The translations under genes and the position numbers were made by a program. 64,000 nt of DNA, from positions 1 through 64,000 of the forward strand of contig NZ_WAJS01000016.1 of NCBI RefSeq assembly GCF_008831045.1, written 5' to 3'. The DNA is from Adlercreutzia muris (GTDB lineage Bacteria; Actinomycetota; Coriobacteriia; Coriobacteriales; Eggerthellaceae). How positions within the stretch are numbered: the first letter of the stretch is position 1; the number at the start of each line of letters is the position of its first letter. Below are positions 1 to 9,630 of this stretch, in pieces. The notes beneath the pieces are model-generated. The model did not search any database and was not told the DNA's origin. It worked only from the letters and a program-made list of their open reading frames with translations.

Positions 1-50
1 CAGCGCCGAGGCCCTCTCGAAGGTGTGGTAGGATGCTCCCGTCGACGAAT

Positions 51-87
51 GCCCCGGCCGGCGCCCTCCAAGGGCAGGCTCCGGGGC
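51..87. terminator. Possible hairpin at the left edge
   Basis: The seven-base arms at 51-57 and 81-87 (GCCCCGG and CCGGGGC) are complementary, and a smaller nested pair lies at 63-67 and 71-75. No T tract follows. It could be the terminator of a gene lying left of the window or a leader structure of the gene at 148. Nothing else recognisable lies in bases 1-147. Confidence 0.3.
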
Positions 88-147
88 CCTCTGGGAGCAC
101 CGCTCCGGATTCATGTAACTCACACCCGCGCACGATGAGGATGGACG

Positions 148-1695
148 ATGGCAGCGTATAGTACGGGAGGCCCTGGGCCCCAGCAGCCCCACCGCGGTCA
201 GGGGAGGCCCGCGGCCGAACCTCAGCAACCGGGGCCCGACGCCATCTACGAGGTGCCCTGGGACGACCCTGCCCCCGCGGGGCAGCCGGGCGGCCAAGCC
301 GAGTCCCGGTCTGGCGCAGGTTCGGCATTCGCGCCCGGCACCAGCCCGGTGCCCGGCATGTCACCCAAGGATTTCGAGCGCCTGTGCCACTCGGTGGACA
401 AGGCGTTCTCCCAGTTCGCCAAGGCGGTGGAGAAGGGTGCCGGTGAGGTGGCCGAAGCCCTGGGATCGAAACCCGAGGACAATCTGAAAGCCTATGAGGA
501 GATGGCCCGCAAGCGCCAGGCGAAGGCCCGCAAGCGCCAGGCCAAGCGGGAGCGCAAGGCGGCCGAGGCCCAGTACCGCGCCGCCCAGGCCCAGGCAGCC
601 GCCCAGGCCCAAGCTGCCCAAGCCCAGGCTCGGCCTCCGGCCAACGGCGGCTGGGGCTTCCCCGCCGCTTCCGCTCCCGCGCCGGCCTACCCCGGCCCCA
701 CGGCCCTTGCCAAGGGGCGGTTCCGCTCGTCCGGCGGCCTGACGGCGTCCGGCGTCATCATGACGGCCATCGGCGGCGCGTGCACCTTCGCCTTCGGTAT
801 TTTTACAGCCGTGGGCATCGTTGCGGGGCTCGCCGCGGGTCCTGCCGGCGTGGTGACGGCGGTGTTGTTCGGCACGCTCACGGCGGCCGGGGCGGCGCTG
901 CTGGCCGGAGGCATCGGTCGCTTGCGCACGGCCTCGCAGCTCAAGTCGTTCCGGCGCATCTTCGGCGACCGTGAGGCCTGCACCTTCGACGACATTGCCG
1001 CCCGCGCCCTGATCAGCCGGCCCAAGGCCCTGGCCCGGGCTCGCAAGCTGATCAGACGCGGGCTCATTCCCCACGGGCGCATCGACCATGAGGCCACCAC
1101 CCTCATGGTGACCGAGAACGCATACCGCCAGTACTGCACGTTGCAGCAGCATCAGCACCAGATCGCCGAGAGCCAGCGGGCTGCCGAGGAGGCCCGGGTC
1201 GCTGAGGCGGCCGCGCGCCAGAGTCGCGAGCGCGACCTGAGCGACCGTCTCACGCCGGAGCAGCGCGCCTTCGTTGCGACAGGCCGGGACTACCTGGGCC
1301 AGCTGCGCCGCCTGGACGAGTCCATCGACGATGCGGCCGTGAGCGAGCGCATCGTGGCCATCGAAGAGGTGGTGGGCCGCATCCTCGCCCGAGCCGAAGG
1401 GGAGCCCTCTGTCATCGCCGGCCTCGATCGCTTGACCGCCTACTACCTTCCCACGACGGTGAAGCTGCTGGCCGCCTACGATAACCTGGAAGAGCAGCCG
1501 GTGCAGGGTGAGAACATCGCCGCCTCGCGCCGCGAGATCGAGCATACCCTGGGAGTGCTCCACAGCGCCTTCGAGAAGCTCTTGGACGACACCTACCAGG
1601 ATCTGTCCCTCGATGTGTCCGCCGACATCGCCGTGCTCCAGGCCATGCTGGCCCAGGAGGGGCTGGTAGACGGCCCCTTCGATGTGAAACCGTAA
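148..1695 (+). CDS. XpaC-like membrane protein (5-bromo-4-chloroindolyl phosphate hydrolysis family)
   Basis: This 515-residue protein begins with about 190 residues rich in Pro, Gln, Ala and Gly, including a charged Lys/Arg/Ala stretch likely to be coiled. Two hydrophobic Ala/Gly segments follow (about residues 195-255). After them comes the part that resembles the XpaC family: an FGDRE segment, then a small DNA-binding-like region with KLIRRGLIP, then an ENAYRQY motif. The C-terminal 150 residues look helical. XpaC proteins are commonly encoded next to TelA-type proteins, as here (telA starts 106 bases downstream). The biochemical role is unknown; the family name comes from an old phenotype in Bacillus. 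The N-terminal low-complexity part is much longer than in typical family members, so a later start is possible, though the ATG at 148 follows a weak GAGGAT site. Confidence 0.75.
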   Translation: MAAYSTGGPGPQQPHRGQGRPAAEPQQPGPDAIYEVPWDDPAPAGQPGGQAESRSGAGSAFAPGTSPVPGMSPKDFERLCHSVDKAFSQFAKAVEKGAGEVAEALGSKPEDNLKAYEEMARKRQAKARKRQAKRERKAAEAQYRAAQAQAAAQAQAAQAQARPPANGGWGFPAASAPAPAYPGPTALAKGRFRSSGGLTASGVIMTAIGGACTFAFGIFTAVGIVAGLAAGPAGVVTAVLFGTLTAAGAALLAGGIGRLRTASQLKSFRRIFGDREACTFDDIAARALISRPKALARARKLIRRGLIPHGRIDHEATTLMVTENAYRQYCTLQQHQHQIAESQRAAEEARVAEAAARQSRERDLSDRLTPEQRAFVATGRDYLGQLRRLDESIDDAAVSERIVAIEEVVGRILARAEGEPSVIAGLDRLTAYYLPTTVKLLAAYDNLEEQPVQGENIAASRREIEHTLGVLHSAFEKLLDDTYQDLSLDVSADIAVLQAMLAQEGLVDGPFDVKP

Positions 1696-1801
1696 GCCGA
1701 TGACGGGCTGTGCCCGGAAGCGAAACACCCCCGAAAGGCGGTCTTTCCCCATAAGACCGCCTCACGCTAACGACGTTGCCGAACCTTTGGAAGGAAGTTT
1801 T

Positions 1802-2950
1802 ATGAACGACGAGCTGACGAACCTCACGAACATTCCCGCCCCCACCCTCACGCTGGACCCGGTGGTCGAGGACACCGCCGTCAAGGCGTCCATCATCGAG
1901 GTGGAGGCCCCGCCCGCCCCCTCTCTCGCCGATTCGCTCTCAGCCGAGGAGCTGGCCCAGGTGGACGCCTTCGCCCAGCAGATCGATATCGCCAACTCCC
2001 AGCAGGTGCTCACCTTCGGCTCCGGTGCCCAGAAGAAGATGGCCGACTTCTCCGAGACGGCCCTCGAACGTGTGCGCACCCAGGATCTGGGCGAGGCCGG
2101 CGATCTTATCGCCGGGGTGGTGACCGAGCTGAAGAGCTTCGATGCCGATGAGGAGAGCAAGGGGCTGTTCGGCCTGTTCAAGCGCCAGGCAAACAAGATC
2201 GTGGCTCTGAAGGCCCGCTACGACAGCGCCGAGGCCAATGTGGACAAGATCGCCCGGGCCCTGGAGGCCCACCAGGTGACCCTCATGAAGGACGCCGCCA
2301 CCATGGACAAGCTCTACGAGCTGAATCTCACCTACTTCAAGGAGCTGACCATGTACCTCTTGGCCGGCCGCCAGCGCCTGGCCGAGGTGCGCGAGGGCGA
2401 GCTGGCCGCGCTGGCCGCCAAGGCCCAGGCCTCGGCCTCCACCGAGGATGCCGAGGCGGTGCAGAAGCTGTCGGCGGCCTGCAACCGCTTCGAGAAGAAG
2501 CTCTCCGACCTGGATCTGTCCCGCACCGTGGCCATGCAGATGGCCCCGCAGATCCGTCTCGTGCAGAACAACGAGATGCTCATGATCGAGAAGATCCAGA
2601 CGACGCTCGTGAACACCATCCCCCTGTGGAAGAGCCAGATGCTTCTGGCCTTAGGGCTGGCCAACAACGAGGCGGCGCTTAAGGCCCAGTCCGCCGTCAC
2701 CGACATGACCAACGAGCTTCTGCGCAAGAATGCCGAGAAATTGAAGCAGTCTACGGTGGAGGTGGCCCGCGAGTCCGAGCGGGGCATCGTGGATATCGAG
2801 ACCTTGAAGGCCACCAACGAGAACCTCATCCAGACCTTCGACGAGGTGATGAAGATTCAGGCCGAGGGCCGCGCCAAGCGCGCCGAGGCCGAGGTGGAGA
2901 TGCGCCGCATGGAAGCGGAGCTGCGCCAGAAGCTGCTGGAGGTGCGCTAA
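1802..2950 (+). CDS. telA: TelA-family toxic anion resistance protein
   Basis: The product is 382 residues. The start is the ATG at 1802, preceded by GGAAGG at the right spacing; an upstream in-frame ATG at 1700 lacks a site. After an acidic, Pro-rich N-terminus, residues from about 45 onward are long amphipathic helices typical of TelA/KlaA, including the segment FGLFKRQANKI, the pattern LTMYLLAGRQRL and the repeated helices near QMAPQIRLVQNN. TelA proteins are named for tellurite resistance, but most chromosomal members have an undefined envelope or stress role. Partnership with the upstream XpaC-like gene is a recurrent arrangement. The stop codon is only two bases before the ruvX start, so the three genes may be read from one transcript. 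Confidence 0.88.
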   Translation: MNDELTNLTNIPAPTLTLDPVVEDTAVKASIIEVEAPPAPSLADSLSAEELAQVDAFAQQIDIANSQQVLTFGSGAQKKMADFSETALERVRTQDLGEAGDLIAGVVTELKSFDADEESKGLFGLFKRQANKIVALKARYDSAEANVDKIARALEAHQVTLMKDAATMDKLYELNLTYFKELTMYLLAGRQRLAEVREGELAALAAKAQASASTEDAEAVQKLSAACNRFEKKLSDLDLSRTVAMQMAPQIRLVQNNEMLMIEKIQTTLVNTIPLWKSQMLLALGLANNEAALKAQSAVTDMTNELLRKNAEKLKQSTVEVARESERGIVDIETLKATNENLIQTFDEVMKIQAEGRAKRAEAEVEMRRMEAELRQKLLEVR

Positions 2951-2952
2951 CC

Positions 2953-3381
2953 GTGCGCGTCATGGCGCTCGATATCGGGGAAGTGCGCGTGGGGGTGGCC
3001 GTGAGCGATCCCGGCGAGCGGGTGGCGAGCCCCGTGTGCGTGCTGCCGGCCGCCGAGGTGACGGGCGCGGCCAAGCCCTTCCGGCGCCTGCTGGAAGATT
3101 GGGAGCCGGAGCTGCTCGTCTGCGGGCTGCCCCGCACCTTGGCCGGCGAGGAAGGCCCCCAGGCGGCCCGCATCCGCAAGGCCGCCGCCGCCATCAGCGA
3201 TGCCTGCGGCATTCCCCATGTTTTCGCAGATGAGCGTCTGAGCTCGGCCGAGGCCAAGCGGAGTTTGCGTGAAAAGGGCCTAAGCGAGCGCGCGATGCGC
3301 GGAAAAGTGGATATGATAGCCGCGAGTTTGTTTCTGCAATCGTGGCTCGACGAGCGTGCTCGCGCCGAGGGGAGGCGCTGA
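2953..3381 (+). CDS. ruvX: YqgF/RuvX putative Holliday junction resolvase / pre-16S rRNA nuclease
   Basis: This 142-residue protein starts with GTG and has the RNase H-like fold pattern of the YqgF family. The N-terminal MALDIGEVRVGVAVSD strand carries the first catalytic Asp, FADERLSSAEA supplies the Glu, and KVDMIAASLFLQSWLD supplies the last Asp. The length matches the family. Family members are implicated in maturation of 16S rRNA 5' ends and were first predicted to resolve Holliday junctions. It begins two bases after telA and is followed 45 bases later by mltG. The ruvX-mltG order is common in Gram-positive and actinobacterial genomes. Confidence 0.93.
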   Translation: MRVMALDIGEVRVGVAVSDPGERVASPVCVLPAAEVTGAAKPFRRLLEDWEPELLVCGLPRTLAGEEGPQAARIRKAAAAISDACGIPHVFADERLSSAEAKRSLREKGLSERAMRGKVDMIAASLFLQSWLDERARAEGRR

Positions 3382-3426
3382 GCCGCCAGGCGCTTCCGGT
3401 CGGGCTGAGGAGAGAAAGGCTGTTCT

Positions 3427-4620
3427 GTGGCCCTTCACAAGAAGACGGTAACCTATTCCTCCCGACCCACCCATGCGGCTCGCGCGGCCCATGCCAAGGG
3501 CGATCGGGAGTTCCGCACCTACGACACGAGCGCCATCATGCCCAAGCGCGATCCGAAGCCGGCCATCTTCCTCGGGGTGTTCGCGCTCATCGTGCTCGCC
3601 GCAGTATGCTTCTTCGCCTTCAAGGCCTGCTCGGGCACTGAGCTCTTGCAGCCCGGCGAGACCGTGGAGGTGACGATCACGGAAGGGGAGAGCGCCACTT
3701 CCATCGGCGATGCCCTGGCTGCGGCGCGCCTCATCGGCAGCGCCCAGGAGTTCACGAACGAGGTGACGCGTCTGGATGCCGCCGCCGCGCTCATTCCCGG
3801 CACCTACACCTTTGAGGGCGGCAGCACTCCCGAGGCGCTGGTGCGGGCCATTATGGCCGGGCCGGCCACCGTGGGCGATACGCTCGCCGTGCCCGAGGAC
3901 ATCACCCGCGCCGAGCTGTCCGATCTGGTGGCCAGTGCCACGGGCGGCCGCATTACGGCCGAGGCCTTCCTGGCCGCTTCCGAGAACGCGAGCGCCTATG
4001 CCGCCGACTATCCCTTCCTAGAGAGCGCTGGGGAGAACTCCCTCGAGGGCTTCCTGTTCCCCAAGACCTACGCCGTGACCGAGGACGCGGACGCCGAGGC
4101 CGTGGTGCGCATGATGCTCGACCAGTTCGGCACCGAGACCGCCGCCATCTTCGGCGACTTCGCCAACAGTTATCCGGCGAGCCAGGGGTTGTCCCTTTAC
4201 GAAGCGGTGAACCTGGCCTCCATCGTGGCCAAGGAGTCCACGGGCGATCAGGAGGTGCGCGATCACGTGGCCGGCGTGTTCTACAATCGCCTCGCCTCCG
4301 ACCGCCCCTATCTGGAATCCGATGCCACCACGGCCTACGAGGTGGGCCGCGAGCCCACGGCCGAGGAGGTGCACGCCGAGACACCCTACGGCACCTATGC
4401 GAACCCTGGGCTTCCGCCGACCCCCATCTGCTCCCCGGGCATCGAGAGCCTTGTGGCCGTGTGCGAGCCGACGGATACCGAGGATATGTTCTTCTACTTC
4501 TATGCCGATGCCGACGGCAACATGCAGGCCGTCTTCAGCCAGACCTACGAGCAGCACCAGCAGGCCATCGCCGACAACTCCGGTACCTCCGCCGGCGACG
4601 GCGACGCCGAGGCCGCCTAG
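3427..4620 (+). CDS. mltG: MltG endolytic murein transglycosylase
   Basis: The product is 397 residues and starts with GTG at 3427 after a GAGAAAGG site. Residues 1-38 are a basic cytoplasmic tail. One membrane segment follows (about 44-66, FLGVFALIVLAAVCFFAFKA), then a LysM-like region and the YceG catalytic domain. The domain contains LASIVAKEST, the usual location of the catalytic Glu, then GVFYNRL, and the closing TPYGTYANPGLPPTPI and YFYADADG motifs. MltG cleaves nascent glycan strands at the outer face of the membrane and is thought to set their length. It sits in the ruvX-mltG-yqeG-aroE run. Confidence 0.95.
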   Translation: MALHKKTVTYSSRPTHAARAAHAKGDREFRTYDTSAIMPKRDPKPAIFLGVFALIVLAAVCFFAFKACSGTELLQPGETVEVTITEGESATSIGDALAAARLIGSAQEFTNEVTRLDAAAALIPGTYTFEGGSTPEALVRAIMAGPATVGDTLAVPEDITRAELSDLVASATGGRITAEAFLAASENASAYAADYPFLESAGENSLEGFLFPKTYAVTEDADAEAVVRMMLDQFGTETAAIFGDFANSYPASQGLSLYEAVNLASIVAKESTGDQEVRDHVAGVFYNRLASDRPYLESDATTAYEVGREPTAEEVHAETPYGTYANPGLPPTPICSPGIESLVAVCEPTDTEDMFFYFYADADGNMQAVFSQTYEQHQQAIADNSGTSAGDGDAEAA

Positions 4621-4644
4621 GTCCTGGGCCCTGCCGGTGCGGAT

Positions 4645-5229
4645 GTGCCCATGGCACTGCTGACCCCCGACCGCTACTTCTCGCGCATCACCGCCATCGA
4701 TATCGAGGCCGACTTGCTCGGCCGCGGATATCGGGCGGTGCTGCTCGATATCGACAACACCATTCGGGCTCGCGACACGGGCCAGGTGCCCCGCGACGTA
4801 GGTCTGTGGCTCGGCCGCGCCCGCACGGCCGGGGTGGATTTCTGCCTCGTGTCCAACAACTGGCACAGCGACGTGTACCAATTCGCCGGTGAGCTTGAAC
4901 TGCCCATCGTGGCCAAGGCCATGAAGCCCGTGCCCGCTTCCTTCATGGTGGCCCTGCGGAAGCTGAAGGCGCCGCGGAGCGAGGCGGTGGTGGTGGGCGA
5001 TCAGCTGGCCACCGACGTGCTCGGTGCTCATTTGGCCGGCCTTCCCGCCTATATGCTGCAGCCCCTGGTGGAGCAGGATCTGCCCCATACGCTGCTGCTG
5101 CGCAATGCGGAGCGGGTCATTCTGGGAGACCGCAAGCCGGAGCCGGCCGTGCATATGCGCCAAGCCGGCGACGAGCTGGCCGCCTCCTGCGCTCCAGCTG
5201 CCGCGGGTTCTCCCTCATCGTCGGAATAG
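4645..5229 (+). CDS. yqeG: YqeG-family HAD-IIIA phosphatase
   Basis: The protein has 194 residues. The HAD motif I is visible as LLDIDNTIRARDT (nucleophile and acid Asp separated by one residue) and the late motif as VVVGDQLATDVLGA. The length fits the YqeG / mitochondrial GEP4-like group, which includes phosphatidylglycerophosphate phosphatases. The bacterial substrate is not established, so only a phosphatase assignment is made. Either the GTG at 4645 or the ATG at 4651 could be the start; neither has a strong ribosome binding site. It lies 24 bases after mltG and 19 before aroE. Confidence 0.85.
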   Translation: MPMALLTPDRYFSRITAIDIEADLLGRGYRAVLLDIDNTIRARDTGQVPRDVGLWLGRARTAGVDFCLVSNNWHSDVYQFAGELELPIVAKAMKPVPASFMVALRKLKAPRSEAVVVGDQLATDVLGAHLAGLPAYMLQPLVEQDLPHTLLLRNAERVILGDRKPEPAVHMRQAGDELAASCAPAAAGSPSSSE

Positions 5230-5248
5230 GAGTGAAAGGAGCGCGGCT

Positions 5249-6175
5249 GTGACCGAGCATCTCTATATTTTGGGGCATCCTATTGCCCATTCGAAGTCTC
5301 CCGTCATGTACAACGCCGTCTATGAGCGGGCAGGGCTGCCCTGGCACTACGGCACGGCTGATCTGGCGACCCGGACCGAGGCCGAGGCCTTCTTGGCGAC
5401 CCGCGACTTTCTGTCCATCAACATCACGACCCCCTATAAGCCCGAGGCCTTCGCCGCCGCCGATGTGAGGGCCGCCTCGGCGAGCCTCGCCCACGGGGCC
5501 AACGTGCTCGTGAACAAGGGCGGCGCGCTCATCGCCTACAACACCGACGGCCAGGGCTGCGTGGCCTATCTGGAGGGGGCCGGCGTCTCCTTCGCGGGGA
5601 AGTCCGTGGTCGTCTGCGGTACGGGCCCCACGGCGCTGTCCATCCTGCACGCCGTGGCCCAGGCCGGTCCGGCCGACGTGCTGCTGCTCGGCCGCGACAA
5701 GGAGCGGGCCCATCGGGTCATGCGCACCTACGCCGACGAGCTGGGGGCCATGATTGGCCGCACTGTGGACATGCCGGCTTTCAAAGAGGGGCATCTCAGC
5801 TTCGCCGAGGTGTACAGGCAGGTGGATTTCCGCTTCGGCAGCTACGACACCTCGCGCCAGGCCATCGCCGGTGCCGACATCATCATCGATGCCACGCCTC
5901 TGGGCATGAACGAGGGCGATGGCGCCCCCTTTGATGTGGCCCTGCTCCGCGCGGACCAGACGGTGTTCGACGTGGTGTACGGCCACGGTGAGACGGCCCT
6001 GGCCGCGGCGACTCGCGCTACGGGGTGCACCTTCTTCGACGGGGCCGGTATGCTGGTGGGCCAGGCGGTGGTCACGGTGGGCATCCTGCGCGACATCACC
6101 GAGACGGCCGCCCTCGATATTCCCGAGGACGAGTTGTTCGCCATCATGGCCGATGCCGCGGGGTTCGATCTGTAG
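5249..6175 (+). CDS. aroE: Shikimate dehydrogenase
   Basis: The product is 308 residues, starting with GTG at 5249 after AAAGGA. It reduces 3-dehydroshikimate to shikimate with a nicotinamide cofactor. The substrate-binding SKSPVMYN motif lies near residue 14, the catalytic Lys in NITTPYK near residue 60, and the second catalytic residue in AYNTDGQG. The nucleotide-binding turn reads CGTGPTALS and the family C-terminus DGAGMLVGQAV is intact. It is about 20-30 residues longer than the E. coli enzyme because of an insertion between the cofactor loop and the ADIIIDATPLGM segment. It lies 1.7 kb upstream of the aroCKBQ run and is separated from it by asnS. Confidence 0.92.
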   Translation: MTEHLYILGHPIAHSKSPVMYNAVYERAGLPWHYGTADLATRTEAEAFLATRDFLSINITTPYKPEAFAAADVRAASASLAHGANVLVNKGGALIAYNTDGQGCVAYLEGAGVSFAGKSVVVCGTGPTALSILHAVAQAGPADVLLLGRDKERAHRVMRTYADELGAMIGRTVDMPAFKEGHLSFAEVYRQVDFRFGSYDTSRQAIAGADIIIDATPLGMNEGDGAPFDVALLRADQTVFDVVYGHGETALAAATRATGCTFFDGAGMLVGQAVVTVGILRDITETAALDIPEDELFAIMADAAGFDL

Positions 6176-6255
6176 GGGCACCGACGCGCTCATGGGCCGC
6201 GGGGTTCGATTGGTAGCATTCCGAGCGCGGGGCCATAGGCGAGCGCGGCCCGTCC

Positions 6256-6264
6256 TGCTATCAT
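6256..6264 (+). promoter_or_regulatory. Extended -10 promoter element for asnS
   Basis: TGCTATCAT reads as a TGn plus -10 hexamer (TATCAT at 6259-6264), 43 bases before the asnS start. No good -35 hexamer is seen 17 bases upstream. The same TGC-plus-hexamer form recurs in front of rpsA, yeiH and uvrB in this window. Confidence 0.45.
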
Positions 6265-6306
6265 AGCCGCAACGGAAAATACGCTCTGTCGAAAGGTTGC
6301 GCCCCT

Positions 6307-7746
6307 ATGAACCGCATTAAGATCGCCCAGCTCTATGCCGATGCCGACGCCTTTGCGGGAAAGACCGTCACCGTGGCCGGATGGGTCAAATCGGTCCGCG
6401 ATATGAAGAACTTCGGCTTCGTCACCTTGAACGACGGCAGCTGCTTCAAGGACCTGCAGGTGGTCATGGACCGCTCCAGCCTGGAGAGCTACGACGAGAT
6501 CGCCCATCAGAACGTGGCGGCGGCGCTCGTGGCGGAGGGCACGCTGAAGCTCACGCCCGATGCCCCGCAGCCCTTCGAGCTGGCGGCCGCTTCCATTCGC
6601 GTGGAAGGGCCCTCGGCGCCGGACTACCCGCTGCAGAAGAAGCGGGCCACGGTGGAGTTTCTGCGCACTCAGCAGCACCTGCGCCCGCGCACGAATCTGT
6701 TCCGCGCGGTGTTCCGCATCCGCTCGGTGGCCGCCGGCTCCATCCACTGCTTCTTCCAGGACCGCGGCTTCATCTATGTGCACACGCCCATCATCACCGC
6801 GAGCGACTGCGAGGGCGCTGGCGAGATGTTCCGCGTGACCACCATCGATCCGGCCTGCCCGCCGCTCGTGAGCGTCGAGGCGGCCGCGGCCAGCGAGGGC
6901 GCCCTGACGGCCGGCGAAGTGGATTGGAGCGCCGACTTCTTCGGCAAGCCCGCGTCGCTGACCGTGTCCGGCCAGCTGAACGCCGAGAACTTCGCCATGG
7001 CCTTCGGCGACGTGTACACCTTCGGCCCCACCTTCCGGGCCGAGAACTCCAACACCGCCCGCCACGCCGCCGAGTTCTGGATGGTGGAGCCCGAGATCGC
7101 CTTCGCCGATCTGGAAGACAATATGGAGCTGGCTGAGGCCATGCTGAAGTACGTCATCACCGACGTGATGGAGCGCTGCCCCGATGAGCTGGCCATGCTG
7201 AACAAGTTCGTGGACAAGGGGCTCATCGAGCGCCTGACCCACGTGGCCGCCTCCGACTTCGCCCGCGTCACCTACACCGAGGCCGTGGACATCCTGCTGG
7301 CCGCCCAGGCCGCCGGCCGCATCTTCGAGTACCCCGTGGAGTGGGGCATCGACCTGCAGACCGAGCACGAGCGCTATCTCACCGAGGAGCACTTCGGCTG
7401 CCCTACCTTCGTGACTGACTACCCGGCCGCCATCAAGGCCTTCTACATGCGCCTGAACGACGACGGCCGCACCGTGGCCGCCATGGACTGCCTCGTGCCG
7501 GGCATCGGCGAGATCGTGGGCGGGTCCCAGCGCGAGGAGCGCCTGGAAGTGCTCGAGCGCCGCATCGCCGAGCTGGATATGGAGGCGGAGGAGTACCGTG
7601 CCTATCTGGACCTGCGCCGCTTCGGCACCTGCTCCCATGCGGGCTTCGGCCTGGGCTTCGAGCGCCTGGTGATGTATCTGACCGGCGTGAGCAACATCCG
7701 CGACGTCATTCCGCACCCCCGTACCGTGGGCAACGCCGAGTTCTAG
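6307..7746 (+). CDS. asnS: Asparaginyl-tRNA synthetase
   Basis: The enzyme has 479 residues and charges tRNA-Asn with asparagine. It has the N-terminal OB-fold anticodon-binding domain (about 1-110, [24 protein letters not shown]) and a class II catalytic domain. Motif 2 appears as [25 protein letters not shown] and motif 3 as [26 protein letters not shown] distinguishes the AsnRS/AspRS group. A GAAAGG site precedes the ATG. It sits between aroE and aroC as its own unit, with an extended -10 upstream. Confidence 0.96.
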   Translation: MNRIKIAQLYADADAFAGKTVTVAGWVKSVRDMKNFGFVTLNDGSCFKDLQVVMDRSSLESYDEIAHQNVAAALVAEGTLKLTPDAPQPFELAAASIRVEGPSAPDYPLQKKRATVEFLRTQQHLRPRTNLFRAVFRIRSVAAGSIHCFFQDRGFIYVHTPIITASDCEGAGEMFRVTTIDPACPPLVSVEAAAASEGALTAGEVDWSADFFGKPASLTVSGQLNAENFAMAFGDVYTFGPTFRAENSNTARHAAEFWMVEPEIAFADLEDNMELAEAMLKYVITDVMERCPDELAMLNKFVDKGLIERLTHVAASDFARVTYTEAVDILLAAQAAGRIFEYPVEWGIDLQTEHERYLTEEHFGCPTFVTDYPAAIKAFYMRLNDDGRTVAAMDCLVPGIGEIVGGSQREERLEVLERRIAELDMEAEEYRAYLDLRRFGTCSHAGFGLGFERLVMYLTGVSNIRDVIPHPRTVGNAEF

Positions 7747-7809
7747 GGTTCGCGCCGCTTCCTTTCCGCACTTTACCGTCCCGAAACGGCTCGGTGCCTG
7801 CCAGTGCGC

Positions 7810-7815
7810 TACAAT
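7810..7815 (+). promoter_or_regulatory. Possible -10 element for the aroC cluster
   Basis: TACAAT at 7810-7815 lies 57 bases before the aroC start in the 125-base gap after asnS. No convincing -35 hexamer is visible at 17-base spacing. Confidence 0.35.
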
Positions 7816-7871
7816 GGGTGCCGATCTGCCTTGGGCGCCCTATCCGTGTGCCCTGCGAGAAAGCTGCATCT

Positions 7872-9038
7872 ATGGAATACATCACAGCCGGGGAAAGCCA
7901 CGGGCCGAATCTCACGGCCATCGTGACGGGCGTGCCGGCGGGCCTGCCGGTGTCCGTCGACCATATCAACACCGATCTGGCCCGTCGCCAGGCCGGTTAC
8001 GGCCGGGGCGGCCGCATGGCCATCGAGAAGGACACGGTGACGGTGACGAGCGGCATCCGCTTCGGGCGCACCATCGGCAGCCCCATTGCGCTGACCGTGG
8101 CCAACCGCGATTGGGAGAACTGGACCGGCCGCATGGCCGCCTTCGGGAGCGCTCCGGGCGATTTGGTGCGGGAGGTGACCCCGCGGCCGGGCCATGCCGA
8201 TCTGGTGGGAGCCCTGCGCACCAACACCGACGACTGCCGCAACATCCTGGAGCGGGCCAGCGCCCGGGAGACGGCGGCCCGAGTGGCCGCGGCCGGCATT
8301 GCCCGGGAGTTTCTGGCCGAGCTCGGCGTGGACGTGATGAGCTACGTGGTCTCCGTGGGCGATGTGGCCATGGCCCCCGAGACCATGGCCGATGCCGCCG
8401 AGCACAAGCCCCTCGATATCGAGCTGTCGGAGATGCGCTGCCCCGACAAGAAGGCCACTGCCGCCATGAAGCGGGCCATCGACAAGGCGAAGGACGCCGG
8501 CGAGAGCCTGGGCGGCACGTTCCGCATCGTGGCCACGGGCCTCGTGCCGGGCCTGGGCACCTATGCCACGGGCGTCGACCGGCTGACCTCCCGCATTGGG
8601 GCGGCCCTGTTCTCCATTCCGGCCATCAAGGGCGTGGAATTCGGCCTCGGCTTCGAGGCGGCGCGCCGGCCCGGCAGCCAGGTGCACGATCCCATCCGGC
8701 TGGAGGGCTGCGACTTCATCCGCACCTCGAACAACGCCGGCGGCCTGGAGGGCGGCATGACGAGCGGCATGCCCCTCATCGTGACGGCGGCCATGAAGCC
8801 CATTCCCACCCTCATGCAGCCCCTGGAGACCGTGAACCTGGACACCCTGGACGTGGAGGAGGCCTCCAAGGAGCGCTCGGACGTGTGCGCGGTGCCCGCC
8901 GCGGCCGTCGTGGCCGAGGGGGAGGTGGCCTTCGCTCTGGCCAACGCCTACATCGAGGCCTTCGGCTGCACCTGCATGGCCGACATCAAGGCCTCTATCA
9001 AGGCCTACAAGCAGCGCCTGCGCACCATGGGGCGCTAA
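7872..9038 (+). CDS. aroC: Chorismate synthase
   Basis: The protein has 388 residues and catalyses the last step of the shikimate pathway, EPSP to chorismate, using reduced FMN. The start at 7872 gives the family N-terminus (EYITAGESHGPNLTAIVTG). RRQAGYGRGGRM, RPGHADLVGALR and the ERASARETAARVAAAGIARE signature are all present, and so is the closing segment SNNAGGLEGGMTSG. Length and motifs are typical. It is the first gene of a run in which aroK starts two bases after its stop and aroB overlaps aroK, which indicates one transcript and translational coupling. Confidence 0.97.
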   Translation: MEYITAGESHGPNLTAIVTGVPAGLPVSVDHINTDLARRQAGYGRGGRMAIEKDTVTVTSGIRFGRTIGSPIALTVANRDWENWTGRMAAFGSAPGDLVREVTPRPGHADLVGALRTNTDDCRNILERASARETAARVAAAGIAREFLAELGVDVMSYVVSVGDVAMAPETMADAAEHKPLDIELSEMRCPDKKATAAMKRAIDKAKDAGESLGGTFRIVATGLVPGLGTYATGVDRLTSRIGAALFSIPAIKGVEFGLGFEAARRPGSQVHDPIRLEGCDFIRTSNNAGGLEGGMTSGMPLIVTAAMKPIPTLMQPLETVNLDTLDVEEASKERSDVCAVPAAAVVAEGEVAFALANAYIEAFGCTCMADIKASIKAYKQRLRTMGR

Positions 9039-9039
9039 G

Positions 9040-9630
9040 GTGGGGAGGAAGGAAGCGCGTCCGGCTCCCTTGACGGCGAAGACCGAGCCTGCGCTCTCGT
9101 TGAGCCGGCCGGTGTTCTTCGTCGGCTTCATGGGCGCGGGCAAGACCTCGGTGGCGCGCCGTTTGGCCCGCACCTGCAAGGTGGCCTCGGTGGATATGGA
9201 CACCTATATCGAGCGGCGCGAGGGCAAGAAGGTGAAGGAGATCTTCGCCGCCGTGGGCGAGGAGGGCTTCCGCGCCGTGGAGACCGAGGTGCTCCGGGAA
9301 CTGGGCGCGGCAGCCGACCCTATGCTCGTGTCCTGCGGCGGCGGCGTGGTGGTGACCCCCGCCAACCACGAGGTGTTCCGCGAGTGCGGCTTCGTGGTGT
9401 ACTTGGAGGTGACCGCCGACGAGGCCGCGGGTCGTATCAGCGATACCTCCACCCGGCCCCTGTTCCAGAACTTGGAAGCGGCCCGGGCCCGCTGCGCGGA
9501 GCGGCTGCCCCTCTACGCTGCCGTGGCCGATGCCACGGTGAACACGGCGGGCAAGTCGGTGCCGGCTATTGCCCGAGAAGTCCAGCGCATACTCGAGAAG
9601 GAGGGTATCCTGTGCCCGCAACGAAGATAG
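9040..9630 (+). CDS. aroK: Shikimate kinase
   Basis: This 196-residue enzyme phosphorylates shikimate at the 3-hydroxyl. Its P-loop reads GFMGAGKTS (about residue 30), the shikimate-binding Asp lies in ASVDMDTYIERREG, and the second shikimate-binding motif is VSCGGGVVVTP. The lid Arg lies in STRPLF. The first 20 or so residues before LSRPVFFVG are not conserved. GTG at 9040 abuts aroC and has no clear binding site. The TTG at 9069 lies downstream of GGAGGAAGG and is an alternative start. The end of the gene overlaps aroB by 19 bases. Confidence 0.92.
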   Translation: MGRKEARPAPLTAKTEPALSLSRPVFFVGFMGAGKTSVARRLARTCKVASVDMDTYIERREGKKVKEIFAAVGEEGFRAVETEVLRELGAAADPMLVSCGGGVVVTPANHEVFRECGFVVYLEVTADEAAGRISDTSTRPLFQNLEAARARCAERLPLYAAVADATVNTAGKSVPAIAREVQRILEKEGILCPQRR